The notes: a model not told the origin generated them from the letters alone. A stretch of DNA of 52,883 nucleotides from DATFRX01 sp035630615 (GCA_035630615.1 DASQKI010000065.1:1-52883), one strand, 5' to 3'. Numbered from the stretch's first letter, positions 8,441-17,983 are shown. Made by a program: numbers and translations.

Positions 8441-10183
8441 CTACCGTCGATCGTCCGGATCCGAAGCCGTGTCCCCGGGGAGCGCAGTGCCGTGCTGCTC
8501 GCGGTACCACCCGGCATACGCCTGAACCGCCGTCGGCAGCGTCGGAAAGATGCGACTCTCCCCCACTCGATCGACAAAGCCGGCGGCCTTGAGATCGTCG
8601 TGCAAGTCCTGCTTTACCCGAGCCATTGCGAAGACGATGCCGCGCCGAGTCACTTCCTCCCTCAGCTCGTCGAGGGCGTCGACGGCGGTGATGTCGACTT
8701 GGACGTTGGCCTCGGCGTTGAGCAGGAACCACTCCACCGGCGCGGCCGCCGTATCGAGCGACGCCAAGGCTCGGTGCTTGAAGTCTTCAACGTTGGCGAA
8801 GAACAGTGGTGAGTCGTAGCGGTAGACCACCAGACCGGGGATCGGCTTCGCATCCGGATAGTCGTCGAGGTCGTGCATGCCGGCGACTCCGGGCGCGTAC
8901 CCAAGGATCCCGTCATGGGGTCTGGCCACTCGGCGTAGCAGGTCGAGGATGGACAGCGCGATCGCAACGACCACGCCATACAGCACGTCGAGGACAAGAA
9001 CCGCGATGGTCGTCGCCAACGCGAGGATGAACTCGCTGCGCCGAAATCGCGCGAGTCGCTTGAACTCGGCGATGTCGACCAGCCGGGTCGCGGCGTACAC
9101 GACGATCGCCCCGAGCGCGGCGGACGGGAAGGACGACAGGAGCGGACCCAGAAACAGCAGCGTCGACACCACGAACGCCAGCGCGACGAGCGAGTAGAGC
9201 TGGCTCCGGCTGCCGAGAGCGTCCCCGATCACGGTCCGACTGCCACTGCTGCTGACCGGGAACCCCTGCATCACGCCGGAGGCGACGTTGGCCGCTCCCA
9301 GGGCCAGAAGCTCCTGGTTGCTGTCGACGGTGTACCGGTTGCGAGCTGCGAATGCGCGAGCTGTCAGGACGTTGTCGGAGTAGCCAACTATGGCGACGCC
9401 CACGGCCGGCAGCAGCATTGCGGCAACGTCGCCACCTGAGACGTCGGGAATCGCAGGGGTGGGCAGTCCGGACGGGATTTCCCCGACGACCTCGATGCCG
9501 CGCTCCTTCAGATCGAAGATCGCCACAGCCGCGGCGGCCAGGAGCATGCCAATCAGCGGGATCGGCACTCGCGGGAACTGCCAGGCACCAACGAGCAGGA
9601 CTGCGAGCACCGTCGCCGCCAGGACGACGGTCGGCCAGTGGGCGTCACCGAGATGCGTGACGACGTACCGGGCCTCGCCCAGGACCGAGTCCTCGTCGTT
9701 GCCGATCCTGGTGAGCTTGTCCATCTGGGTGACGATCATGATGACGGCAATCCCGGCCATATAGCCGATCAGCACCGGCTTGGACAGCAGGTCAGCGAGG
9801 AAGCCGAGACGGCCGATCCAGCCGACGATGCAGAACGCTCCCACCACCACTGCGAGTGCAGCAGCCAGTGCGGCATGTTCCCCGGGATCCTCGCCGGCGA
9901 TTGTTCCTATGGCGACCGCTGTCATCAGGGCGGTCGTCGACTCCGGCCCGACCGAGAGTTGCCGCGAGGAGCCGAGCACTGCATACACAAGCAGCGGCCC
10001 GACGATCGCCCACAATCCGACCACTGCCGGCAGCCCGGCGACCTCGGCGTACGCCATGACCTGCGGAACGAGGTAGGCAGCGACGGTGACGCCGGCCAGC
10101 ACGTCGCCGCGCAGCCACGGCCGCTGGTAGTGGCGAAGTCGCGCTAGCCCCGGCAGCAGCTGCCTCAGGTCCGGCCTGGACAC
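8441..10183 (-). CDS. SulP-family anion transporter with STAS domain
   Basis: A 580-residue SLC26/SulP membrane protein, a secondary transporter of anions such as sulfate or bicarbonate. The N-terminus carries the family signature around VAAYLVPQVMAYAEVAGLP, followed by about a dozen membrane segments including GPESTTALMTAVAIG and FPVSSSGSRTVIGDALGSRS. A cytoplasmic STAS domain occupies about residues 435-555. The start is GTG 10183 with no Shine-Dalgarno sequence. TAGCGT lies 6 nt upstream, suggesting a leaderless transcript. Substrate cannot be read from sequence. Its place in a dormancy-type cluster could fit bicarbonate or sulfate supply, but that is inference. Confidence 0.9.
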   Translation of the reverse strand: MSRPDLRQLLPGLARLRHYQRPWLRGDVLAGVTVAAYLVPQVMAYAEVAGLPAVVGLWAIVGPLLVYAVLGSSRQLSVGPESTTALMTAVAIGTIAGEDPGEHAALAAALAVVVGAFCIVGWIGRLGFLADLLSKPVLIGYMAGIAVIMIVTQMDKLTRIGNDEDSVLGEARYVVTHLGDAHWPTVVLAATVLAVLLVGAWQFPRVPIPLIGMLLAAAAVAIFDLKERGIEVVGEIPSGLPTPAIPDVSGGDVAAMLLPAVGVAIVGYSDNVLTARAFAARNRYTVDSNQELLALGAANVASGVMQGFPVSSSGSRTVIGDALGSRSQLYSLVALAFVVSTLLFLGPLLSSFPSAALGAIVVYAATRLVDIAEFKRLARFRRSEFILALATTIAVLVLDVLYGVVVAIALSILDLLRRVARPHDGILGYAPGVAGMHDLDDYPDAKPIPGLVVYRYDSPLFFANVEDFKHRALASLDTAAAPVEWFLLNAEANVQVDITAVDALDELREEVTRRGIVFAMARVKQDLHDDLKAAGFVDRVGESRIFPTLPTAVQAYAGWYREQHGTALPGDTASDPDDRR

Positions 10184-10280
10184 GAGGCAACGCTAGCCCG
10201 TTCGCGTCAGTAACGGGTCGACGTCATCACCCAGTGGCTCCGCCCAGCTTCCGGACGATCTCGTCATCCGCTGGGGCGGA

Positions 10281-11327
10281 CTACGCACGCCTCAGAGCCA
10301 CCTTGACGGCGTCATTGCCGGCAGCGTCGGTGAACACGTCGTATGCGGCCATGAAGTCGTCAAGGCGGAACCGGTGCGTGACGAAGGCGTCTGTGTCGAT
10401 TAGGCCGTCGGCGAGCAGCTTGAGCAGCGTCGGCGTCGAGTACGTATCGACGAGGCCGGTCGTGATCGTGAGGTCCTTGATCCAAGCCGTCTCGAGATGC
10501 AGGGTCGCGGCCTTGCCGTGGACGCCGATGTTGGCGACGTGGCCGCCCGGACGTACGAGCTCGACGCACTGCTCGAAGGTCTCCGGGATGCCGACCGCCT
10601 CGATGGCCACGTCGGCTCCGAGTCCGTCAGCGAGGTCGGCGATCGCTCGAGCGGCATCGTCGACGCTGGGGTCGACGGTGATGTCGGCGCCGAAATCTTC
10701 GAGCGCTCGCTTCAACCGAGATTCGGCCGGATCGATCACGACGATCTTCCGAGGACTGTAGAGCCGGGCCGTTGCGACCGCAGCCAGACCGATCGGTCCG
10801 GCGCCGACGACCGCGACGACGTCTCCGGGCTGAACCTGTCCGTTGCGGACACCGACCTCGTAGGACGTCGGCAGGATGTCGGCCAGCATGAGCGCCTGTT
10901 CGTCGGTCACCGACGACGGCAGTTTGTAGAGCCCATGGTCGGCGAACGGGATCCGGGCGTACTCGGCCTGGACACCGTCGATGAGGTGGCCGAGCACCCA
11001 GCCGCCGCCGCGACGGCATTGCCCGTACATTCCTCGGCGACAGTACACACAGCGGCCACATCCGGAGATGCACGAGACCAGGACCCGGTCGTCGACCGCC
11101 ACCTCCGACACCGAGTTGCCGATGTCGACGACGGTACCGACGGCCTCGTGGCCCAGCACCCGTCCGGGCTCGACCTCGGGGACGTCACCCTTGAGGATGT
11201 GGAGGTCGGTGCCGCAGATCGTGACAGCGTCAATGCGGACGATGGCGTCCTGCGGCTCCTGGATCGCCGGGTCGGGGGCGGTGTTCCAGCTCTTGCGGCC
11301 TGGTCCGTCGAATGTCAGGGCTTTCAT
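10281..11327 (-). CDS. Zinc-dependent alcohol dehydrogenase
   Basis: A 348-residue cytoplasmic medium-chain dehydrogenase. Catalytic-zinc ligands are visible as C38 in ICGTDLH and the His of GHEAVGTV. Structural-zinc cysteines are in CGRCVYCRRGMYGQC. The Rossmann motif GAGPIGLAAVA is followed by VIDPAESR, with an acidic residue expected for NAD(H). It belongs to the Zn-ADH class acting on secondary alcohols or related polyols, with exact substrate open. The ATG is preceded by TGGAGAC at good spacing. It lies downstream of, and 190 bp from, the flavoprotein gene on the same strand. That spacer holds no obvious regulatory box. Confidence 0.9.
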   Translation of the reverse strand: MKALTFDGPGRKSWNTAPDPAIQEPQDAIVRIDAVTICGTDLHILKGDVPEVEPGRVLGHEAVGTVVDIGNSVSEVAVDDRVLVSCISGCGRCVYCRRGMYGQCRRGGGWVLGHLIDGVQAEYARIPFADHGLYKLPSSVTDEQALMLADILPTSYEVGVRNGQVQPGDVVAVVGAGPIGLAAVATARLYSPRKIVVIDPAESRLKRALEDFGADITVDPSVDDAARAIADLADGLGADVAIEAVGIPETFEQCVELVRPGGHVANIGVHGKAATLHLETAWIKDLTITTGLVDTYSTPTLLKLLADGLIDTDAFVTHRFRLDDFMAAYDVFTDAAGNDAVKVALRRA

Positions 11328-11517
11328 TGGTCGTCTCCAGTTAGATGGGGAGGAAGAACACTGCCGCGCTCGCTTCGGTCAACTGCTTTCGCGCGGCTCG
11401 GTAGTGGTGGTTGCACAGGTGGATATCCGCGGGACGCTCTCGGCCGGGTGAGCTCGGCAACACGACCGTTACCGAAGGATGGGCCGCACAGCAGCGTTTG
11501 CATAGGGAGCCGCTCGG

Positions 11518-12801
11518 TCATGACGACTCCCCCGGACCGGTGGCCAGGACTCGCGACATCCCGTTGAGGCCCAGCTCCATCGCCCGCCAGGCTCGTCCGC
11601 CGTGGAAGGGCCGACCGGCCCGGAACTGCATCGGAAGATAGAGCCCCAAGGTCTTCTTGCCAAGGCGCCAAATCGGTGAGACCCCCACGCGATAGGCGTC
11701 GCCGGCGTCGGCCGCCACAGCGACCGGCGCCGCCGGATCTCCGGTGAGGTCGAGTGGAACCTGCGCGAACGTCGCAGTGTCGAACATCTCCATCACGCAC
11801 ATGCTGGTCGGCTCGAATTCCCTGATCCTGCGTGGCGCGGCTCCGAGCGACGAGGCGATCTGACCGGCGACCGCGTCGGCCTGGAGGAAGGCGAGGAATG
11901 CCTGCTTGACCGGGAAGTCACCGGCGTCGCCCGGTGCGTACACGTTCTCGTGGCCGACGATGCGCCGAGTGGCCGGATCTGTCACAAGGAAACCGCGATC
12001 GTCGGACGGCAGTCCGGGATAGGCAACTGCCGCAGCATACGGCGGGAAGGCGACGAGGAGGTCGTACCCTCGGCTGGTCCCATCGGCGTAGACGACCGTG
12101 TCCGGCTTGACCTCCTGAACCACCGCCGACGTGTAGCCATCGATGTCCCGTCGGGCGAACTCGCCGCGAACGACATCATCGAGGCGCGGCCCGAAGGCCT
12201 GGATGTAGCTGCTCTCGTACGTCGTCCACGTCAGCTCAACCTGACTGCGGATACCTTCGCGTCGCAGCCACCGTTCCAGCATGAAGACGATCTCGTAGAG
12301 AGGGCCGGCACACTTGTTGTTCGGCGGCACCAGGAACAACACGCGCTGGCGCATGTTTTGCGATCCCTGCCGTTTCAGCCACTGGAGGCGCTCACCCAAC
12401 GAGCGCATCTGCTCCGGCGTCCAGATCGTCTCGGCATTCTCCTCGAGTCCTGGAATCTCCCCTGGCCGCATCGTTGCACCCGTGGCGATGACCAAGTGGT
12501 CATAACGCAAGCGGGTTCCGTCGCTGACGTCGACGGTCTCGCGGTCGGTGTCGATGCCGGCAACGGTTCCGGAAACATACGAGATCGAGCGGCGCCCCAG
12601 GGGCTTCCGGAGAGGGATGTGTAGCTTCGACTCGTCGCCGCCGAACGGGAGATAGATCGTGTTGGGCTTGAACAGGAAGGTGTCACGATCGGACACCAAG
12701 CTGAGGGAGGCGCGATCGCCAGCGAGTTGGCGCAGCGTGAACGCTGTTTCAAGCCCGGCGAATCCGCCACCTAGAACGACAGTGTGACCTCGCGACGTCA
12801 T
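11518..12801 (-). CDS. Sulfide:quinone oxidoreductase-like FAD flavoprotein
   Basis: A 427-residue pyridine-nucleotide-disulfide-type flavoprotein. It has the N-terminal FAD motif VVLGGGFAGLETA, LVIATGA in the second dinucleotide fold, NKCAGPLYEI with a cysteine where sulfide:quinone reductases carry a redox-active Cys, and NVYAPGDAGDFP near the FAD ribityl site. The lipophilic C-terminal stretch fits peripheral membrane attachment and quinone reduction. Sulfide:quinone reductase, type II NADH dehydrogenase-like or another quinone-linked role are all possible. SQR-like is preferred because of the Cys and overall length. The ATG at 12801 has GAAGGAG 10 nt upstream. A GTG nine bases earlier is too close to that site. 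Confidence 0.82.
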   Translation of the reverse strand: MTSRGHTVVLGGGFAGLETAFTLRQLAGDRASLSLVSDRDTFLFKPNTIYLPFGGDESKLHIPLRKPLGRRSISYVSGTVAGIDTDRETVDVSDGTRLRYDHLVIATGATMRPGEIPGLEENAETIWTPEQMRSLGERLQWLKRQGSQNMRQRVLFLVPPNNKCAGPLYEIVFMLERWLRREGIRSQVELTWTTYESSYIQAFGPRLDDVVRGEFARRDIDGYTSAVVQEVKPDTVVYADGTSRGYDLLVAFPPYAAAVAYPGLPSDDRGFLVTDPATRRIVGHENVYAPGDAGDFPVKQAFLAFLQADAVAGQIASSLGAAPRRIREFEPTSMCVMEMFDTATFAQVPLDLTGDPAAPVAVAADAGDAYRVGVSPIWRLGKKTLGLYLPMQFRAGRPFHGGRAWRAMELGLNGMSRVLATGPGESS

Positions 12802-12898
12802 GGTTCGCACGCTCCTTCAACATCTCTGACGTATCCAGCAGACCTCGTGGCGGCAGCAGGCACCACGGTCGTCGGGCCTGCCTGACTAGTGCGGTCTG

Positions 12899-12940
12899 AA
12901 GACAAAGGTCACCTGACGTCGCGCCAACCGGCCCTACTGT
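12899..12940 (+). promoter_or_regulatory. DosR-like box plus -10 for P-type ATPase operon
   Basis: AAGACAAAGGTCAC (12899-12912; reverse GTGACCTTTGTCTT) matches the window's dyad at about 10 of 14 positions. TACTGT at 12935-12940 lies 29.5 bp from its centre, within 1 bp of the spacing seen at the sensor-kinase promoter. A start site near 12947 would leave a leader of about 70 nt before the ATG at 13016. Confidence 0.45.
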
Positions 12941-13015
12941 CGCCGCGGCGTGAACGTTCATCTGAGAGCAAGGCCGCCGGACCCCGGTGGCGAGGCTGTA
13001 CAGGAGCCAACGTCG

Positions 13016-15607
13016 ATGCACCAGGCCAACATGGTCCCGGCTGGGCTTACCTCTGCCGAGGCCGATCGACGGCTGGCGCATGACGGTCCTAACGCACTCC
13101 CCCCGCCGCCGCGTCGGAGCATCGCTTCCCGCGTGTTGGCTCAGTTGCGCGATCCGATGATCATGCTGCTTTTGGCTGCGGTGGCGGTCACCATTGCCAT
13201 CGGTGATGTCACCGATACGGCCGTGATCGGTGCCGTGATCATCCTCAACACCACGATCGGTGTGCTCCAGGAGGTGCGTGCAGAGCAGGCGATCGCCGCA
13301 CTCCACCGGTTGGCGGCCCCGCGGGCGCGGGTGCGGCGGGACGGCAGCGTCGTCGATCTGCCGGCGAGCGACGTCGTCCGCGGCGACGTCATGCATCTCG
13401 ACGCTGGCGATGTCGTGCCGGCCGACGGCGTACTTGCCCAGGCCAACCGTCTCCTGTTGGACGAGTCGACCATGACCGGGGAGTCGATGCCGGTCGACCG
13501 GGAGCCGGCAGCTGAAGTGCTCGCCGGTACAGTCGTGACCCGCGGCCGGGCGGTCGCGACGGTGACCCGCACCGGTCTGGACAGTGGTCTCGGCCGAATC
13601 GCGGCACTGATCGCCGCGACGCCAGTCACTCCGACGCCGTTGCAGCGTCGGCTCAGCCAGCTGTCGCGCCTCCTTGTCGTTGTCACCCTTGGCTTGTGTG
13701 GCCTGGTGCTCGGTCTCGGGCTCCTACAGGGCCGCGACGTCCTGGACATGCTCGTGGTGGCGGTCAGTCTGGCTGTTGCGGCCGTTCCAGAGTCGCTGCC
13801 GGCCGTGGTGTCCGTAGCCCTGGCGCTCGGTGCCTATCGCATGGCCCGTCGGTCGGCGATCGTCCGGCGCCTCCCCGCCGTCGAAACCCTCGGCTCGGTC
13901 ACGGTGATCGCCTCCGACAAGACCGGCACCTTGACCGAGGGACGGATGGTCGCAGGGCGGGTCTGGACCCCTGAGCGGCAGTACGTCGTCAGCGGCACCG
14001 GCTACGCGCCGGAGGGACGGATCATGCCAGATTGCAGCGGCGACGACCACATGTCGGCCATGCTTCGCGACATCGCCCTGTGCGGCGACGCTGTTGTTCG
14101 TCCACCCGACGACGGAGGCGACTGGGTCCCGGTCGGCGACCCGCTCGAGGCCGCGCTCAACACCCTCGCCCTCAAGGGAGGCGTCGATCCGGACGACGTC
14201 CGACGACGATGGCCGCGCGCCGCGGAGATACCGTTCGACAGCCATCGCCGGCGGATGACGACATTGCACGCCGCTCCGGACGGAGGGTGGCTGGCGGTTT
14301 GCAAGGGCGCGCCTGAGGTAATCCTTGACCAGGTCGGCAGCGACCACGATCCAGACGCAGGCTCGGCGCGGACCGCTGCTGACGCGCTTGCGGCCGACGG
14401 CTATCGCGTGATCGCGGTCGCGACCGCGTGGCATCGGACACGACCCGACGACGCCCAACTCGAGGACGGCCTACACGCGGTCGGACTGGTCGCGGTCGCG
14501 GACCCGCCACGAAGCACGGCCCATGAGGTCGTCGATGCCTGCCGGGCGGCGGGCATCCGGCTCGTCCTGGTGACAGGGGACCATTCCGACACGGCGAAGT
14601 CGATCGCCACCCTTGTCGGTATCGGGGGCGACGATGCGCCGGAGGTTGCGGACGGCACCGCAGTCATCCGCGGCGACCATGAGGACCGCGTGGAGCGGAT
14701 CGGTGTCTACGCTCGGATCCACCCCGAGCAGAAGGTGGACATCGTCGCCGCCTGGCAGCAGCGCGGTGCCGTTGTTGCCATGACCGGCGACGGCGTGAAC
14801 GACGCGCCAGCGTTGCGCGCGGCTGATATCGGGGTGGCGATGGGCAAGGGTGGCACCGAGGTCGCTCGCCAGGCGGCGGACCTGGTATTGGCCGACGACG
14901 ACCTGCGTACCGTGGTCGCCGCGGTCGAGGAGGGGCGACGGATCTTCACCAACATCCACTCCTTCCTGAGGTACGCCTTGTCCGGCGGCTTCGCCGAAAT
15001 CGTCGTGATGCTGCTGGCTCCATTTCTCGGGATGCCGGTACCGCTGGTGCCCGCTCAGATCTTGTGGATCAACATGCTCACGCACGGCCTGCCGGGCGTC
15101 GCGTTCGGCGGCGAGCCACTAGATCCGGCGGTGATGCGCGAGCCGTCCCGGTCGCCGCGTGAGTCGGTTCTCGGCGCCGGTTTGGCGGCACAGATCGCCG
15201 TTGCCGGCTCGCTGATCGCCACAGCTGCACTAGCGGCCGGCGTGTGGGCAGATGCGACAGGAGAACATGTGCAGAGTTGGATCTTCACCGTGCTCGGCCT
15301 CGCCCAGCTCGGCGTCGCAGTCGCGCTGCGCTCTCCGGTCCGGCATGCCGGGCTCTGGTCACGCGGTCTCGACGTGGCCGTGGCAGCCGCCGCCGTCCTT
15401 CAGTTCGCCGGCGTCTACGCCCCCCCGCTGCAGGCGCTGCTGGGCACCGAGGCGATCGCCGGATGGACTCTCGTGGCCCTTGCCCTGCTGGCGGCCGTGC
15501 CGGGCACCGTTGTCCGACTGACCAGACCCACGACCGCTCGACGTCTGGCACGGCGACGTGGCCGCTCGGGACCTAGGGTCCCCGACTCGGGCCGACCGGC
15601 TCTGTGA
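13016..15607 (+). CDS. P2-type cation ATPase, Ca-pump/CtpF-like
   Basis: An 863-residue cation pump. It has an N-terminal domain, an actuator TGES (T154-S157), M4 with VPESLPAVV, phosphorylation site DKTGTLT (D301), hinge TGDGVNDAP (T590 onward), and M5-M10 ending in an Arg-rich tail. M4 PESLPA points to the Ca2+-type subfamily that includes mycobacterial CtpF, a DosR-regulon member. M6 reads NMLTHGLPG: the aspartate of the usual NxxTDGLPA is replaced by histidine, so ion binding may differ. The ATG at 13016 follows CAGGAG. An upstream frame extension lacks support. It heads an apparent three-gene operon with two USP genes (gaps of 56 and 12 bp). Confidence 0.9.
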   Translation: MHQANMVPAGLTSAEADRRLAHDGPNALPPPPRRSIASRVLAQLRDPMIMLLLAAVAVTIAIGDVTDTAVIGAVIILNTTIGVLQEVRAEQAIAALHRLAAPRARVRRDGSVVDLPASDVVRGDVMHLDAGDVVPADGVLAQANRLLLDESTMTGESMPVDREPAAEVLAGTVVTRGRAVATVTRTGLDSGLGRIAALIAATPVTPTPLQRRLSQLSRLLVVVTLGLCGLVLGLGLLQGRDVLDMLVVAVSLAVAAVPESLPAVVSVALALGAYRMARRSAIVRRLPAVETLGSVTVIASDKTGTLTEGRMVAGRVWTPERQYVVSGTGYAPEGRIMPDCSGDDHMSAMLRDIALCGDAVVRPPDDGGDWVPVGDPLEAALNTLALKGGVDPDDVRRRWPRAAEIPFDSHRRRMTTLHAAPDGGWLAVCKGAPEVILDQVGSDHDPDAGSARTAADALAADGYRVIAVATAWHRTRPDDAQLEDGLHAVGLVAVADPPRSTAHEVVDACRAAGIRLVLVTGDHSDTAKSIATLVGIGGDDAPEVADGTAVIRGDHEDRVERIGVYARIHPEQKVDIVAAWQQRGAVVAMTGDGVNDAPALRAADIGVAMGKGGTEVARQAADLVLADDDLRTVVAAVEEGRRIFTNIHSFLRYALSGGFAEIVVMLLAPFLGMPVPLVPAQILWINMLTHGLPGVAFGGEPLDPAVMREPSRSPRESVLGAGLAAQIAVAGSLIATAALAAGVWADATGEHVQSWIFTVLGLAQLGVAVALRSPVRHAGLWSRGLDVAVAAAAVLQFAGVYAPPLQALLGTEAIAGWTLVALALLAAVPGTVVRLTRPTTARRLARRRGRSGPRVPDSGRPAL
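15568..15582. promoter_or_regulatory. GGGACC-TAG-GGTCCC dyad inside ATPase 3' end
   Basis: GGGACCTAGGGTCCC has two perfect inverted half-sites separated by 3 bp, one base more than the other boxes in this window. It lies in the last codons of the P-type ATPase gene, about 82 bp upstream of the next USP start. It could be an internal promoter element or chance in a codon-constrained stretch. Confidence 0.3.
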
Positions 15608-15663
15608 TGCCTGCGCTCGATCTCCGAGGGTGAGGGTGCCGACCCCACCGAGAGGAGCCCTCC

Positions 15664-16116
15664 GTGGCACCCACGAGCGAGCGCACCATCGTCGTAGGAC
15701 TGGACAACACGCCTGGGGCGCGGGCTGCGCTCCGATGGGCGGTCGATCACGCAAGTCGAATCGACGCTGTCGTCCATGCCGTGCATGCCCTCGAGTTGCT
15801 CGGCGCCGCGGCGCCGCTCGAGCACGATGTCGCCGGCACCCGCGCGACCGTGCAGGGTCGCGCGCATGCCTGGACCGCTGAGGCACTGGCCGAATCACGA
15901 TTCCGAGTGCCGGTCACGGTCGAGGTACGAGACGGCGACGCGGCAACCGTTCTGGGGGAAGCCGCTCGCGGTGCAGACATGCTCGTGCTCGGGATGAATG
16001 TCGGCACCGACCACTCCGCGGTCACCGGGTACGCCGTGCCACTGCGGTGTGAGGTCGTGCTCGTCGAGGAAAGTGGTCGGGCGCACCAGGGACGAGACGC
16101 GGCGCGAGTGGAATGA
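15664..16116 (+). CDS. Single-domain universal stress protein, degenerate
   Basis: A 150-residue protein of one UspA fold, starting RTIVVGLDNTPGARAALRWA. The expected G-x2-G-x9-G-S loop is degenerate: the region reads LGMNVGTDHSAVTGYAVPL, so ATP binding is doubtful. The start is GTG 15664 behind GAGAGGAG. It sits between the P-type ATPase (56 bp) and a tandem USP (12 bp), so co-transcription is likely. It might act as a dimerisation partner for the neighbouring tandem USP, which also carries one degenerate domain. That is inference. Confidence 0.85.
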   Translation: MAPTSERTIVVGLDNTPGARAALRWAVDHASRIDAVVHAVHALELLGAAAPLEHDVAGTRATVQGRAHAWTAEALAESRFRVPVTVEVRDGDAATVLGEAARGADMLVLGMNVGTDHSAVTGYAVPLRCEVVLVEESGRAHQGRDAARVE

Positions 16117-16128
16117 CAAGGGGGAACG

Positions 16129-16980
16129 ATGCATCATCGCCACGGACGGCCAGTCGTCGTCGGAGTCAACGGCACACCTGAGAGCGACGTCGCCCTGCAT
16201 TGGGCGGTGGAGGAGGCTCGACGGCGCCAACGGCCCGTCCACATCGTGTCCGCACACAGTCTTTCTGAGCCGGGCGGGATGGAGATGCCGCTCACGGTCC
16301 CTGCTCTCCCGCCACCGACCCGCGAGGCGCATGACGTTTACGAGCGCGCGTTGGACTACGCGCGGAACCGACTGGACAGCGATGAGGTCACCGGAGAGCT
16401 GATCTCCGGCGGCCCGATCGCAGCGCTTCGCCAGGCTTCCGAGACGGCCGAACTCGTGGTGGTCGGCACCAGAGATCGGCCTGTTCGGCACTCGGTAAGC
16501 TGTGCAGTCGCCGCGCACGCGTCATGTCCGGTGGTGGTCGCACGCGGGCCGCAAGAAAAGTCGAGCTCAACGATTGTCGTCGGACTCGACGGATCAGACG
16601 AGTCCGAGCAGGCGGCCGCGTTCGCCTTCGAAGAGGCCGAGTTGCGCGGCGCCATCGTCGAAGCCATCCATTACTGGACGCCGATCGGACCTGACGCCGG
16701 ATACCGCGAATGGGTCAGGCAGACCGGGCTGGATCTGCGGCGCCAGGTCACCGAGTGTGTCGCGTCGGCTCGGGCGAAGCATCCCACCGTGGCCGCTACC
16801 GAACAGGTTCTAGAAGGGCGTCCGTCCGACGAACTGGCAGCCCGCTCGGCAACGGCCGAGCTCGTCGTGGTGGGCTCGCGAGGACACGGCCGGTTCGTCG
16901 GCACACTGCTCGGCTCGGTGAGCCAGGATCTGCTCAGCAACGCGCATTGCCCAGTGGTCGTAGTGAAGCACCAACACTGA
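16129..16980 (+). CDS. Tandem universal stress protein with one degenerate domain
   Basis: 283 residues, two UspA domains. The C-terminal domain has an intact nucleotide loop (GSRGHGRFVGTLLGSVS). The N-terminal domain does not (GTRDRPVRHSVSCAVA). Its closest relative in the window is the USP at 21957, which shows the same asymmetry and similar sequence (both start VVGVN-T-PES, with second-domain landmarks IVVGLDGS and R-WxPxG). ATG 16129 follows a GGGGG stretch. It is the third gene of the ATPase-USP-USP run. Confidence 0.9.
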   Translation: MHHRHGRPVVVGVNGTPESDVALHWAVEEARRRQRPVHIVSAHSLSEPGGMEMPLTVPALPPPTREAHDVYERALDYARNRLDSDEVTGELISGGPIAALRQASETAELVVVGTRDRPVRHSVSCAVAAHASCPVVVARGPQEKSSSTIVVGLDGSDESEQAAAFAFEEAELRGAIVEAIHYWTPIGPDAGYREWVRQTGLDLRRQVTECVASARAKHPTVAATEQVLEGRPSDELAARSATAELVVVGSRGHGRFVGTLLGSVSQDLLSNAHCPVVVVKHQH

Positions 16981-16998
16981 GCGTCCCGCTTGGTGGAG

Positions 16999-17069
16999 CA
17001 ATCGAAGGTCCCACGCGGGGTCGGGCCGAGCTCGGTGGAGTACCGACGATAGGCCCGTCGCGTTAGGCT
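16999..17069 (+). promoter_or_regulatory. Promoter region of the USP/GH65 operon
   Basis: CAATCGAAGGTCCC (16999-17012; reverse GGGACCTTCGATTG) carries one perfect half-site. A weaker match, CCGACGATAGGCCC, lies at 17043-17056. TAGGCT at 17064-17069 is a good -10, followed by AACGCCTCTGC, a string also found upstream of the paralogous USP at 28214. Box-to-(-10) spacing differs from the kinase promoter, so the active box is uncertain. Confidence 0.4.
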
Positions 17070-17113
17070 CAACGCCTCTGCAGGCAGCGACCGACCGCGA
17101 CGATCCTGGAAGC

Positions 17114-17959
17114 ATGACCAAGGCAGCACATCCCATCGTGGTCGGATACGACGGTTCGGCGGACAGCGACCGTGCCCTCGAGTGGGCCATCGCGACAGCG
17201 AAGCTACGTCGGCTTCCGATTCGACTGGTCGCTGTCCACGACGATGCGGCGCCGGCATGGCTGTCGGACCGGGTCGAGGACGTTCGTCGTCACGCCACGA
17301 GCGAGCTATCGGCAGCCGGCGATCGGCCCGGCGGGATTCCCGTCACTGTGATGGAACCGCGGTATGAGGAGCCATCACACGCACTCCTTCGCCTCACCGA
17401 TGACGCGGACCTCGTCGTGATCGGAGCGCAAGGACATGGCTTCCTGAGTGGCATGGTCATCGGCTCGGTGAGCCAGCACCTCAGCCGTCACGCGAAGTGC
17501 CCGGTCGTCGTCGTACGCGAACCGCATGACGCCAAGGCCCGCCGGATTATTGTCGGTTACGACGACTCGCCGGGCAGCGAGCGGGCGCTGGACTTCGCGT
17601 TCGAAACCGCCGAGCTCTCGAAGGCGCCGATCACGGTGATCCATGGCTGGCACTACAGCACGGCGGGCACCGCTGGCACATACTTACCGATGTCGCACAA
17701 CGTCGCTGAGGAGATCAGCTCCGAACGGACGGCGCTGCGCGAGTCACTCGCCGGCTGGATCGAGAAGCACCCCGAGGTGGCGGTCGAGGTTGAGGCGATC
17801 CCGGTCCATCCGGTCCGAGTGCTGTCCGACGCCTCCGAGCATGCCGCGCTGGTCGTCGTCGGATCGCACGGACGGGGCGCGTTCACCGGGATGCTGCTCG
17901 GCTCGGTGAGCTTGGGCGTTCTCCACCACGCGCGCTGTCCCGTCGTGGTCGCCCGTTAG
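17114..17959 (+). CDS. Tandem universal stress protein
   Basis: 281 residues, two UspA domains, both with intact nucleotide loops (GAQGHGFLSGMVIGSVS and GSHGRGAFTGMLLGSVS). It is clearly paralogous to the USP at 28214: both open HPIVVGYDGSADSDRAL-WAI and share landmarks throughout, and their upstream regions share sequence as well. It is the first gene of an apparent five-gene operon running to 22799. The next gene begins 24 bp later. Confidence 0.93.
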   Translation: MTKAAHPIVVGYDGSADSDRALEWAIATAKLRRLPIRLVAVHDDAAPAWLSDRVEDVRRHATSELSAAGDRPGGIPVTVMEPRYEEPSHALLRLTDDADLVVIGAQGHGFLSGMVIGSVSQHLSRHAKCPVVVVREPHDAKARRIIVGYDDSPGSERALDFAFETAELSKAPITVIHGWHYSTAGTAGTYLPMSHNVAEEISSERTALRESLAGWIEKHPEVAVEVEAIPVHPVRVLSDASEHAALVVVGSHGRGAFTGMLLGSVSLGVLHHARCPVVVAR

Positions 17960-17983
17960 CACACGAACTTGAGGAGGCGTGCC

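Noticed and set aside
8139..8732. 197-residue minus-strand protein
   Set aside because: Only its last 35 or so residues resemble a permease. The rest is antisense-adjacent low-complexity sequence overlapping the sulP gene.
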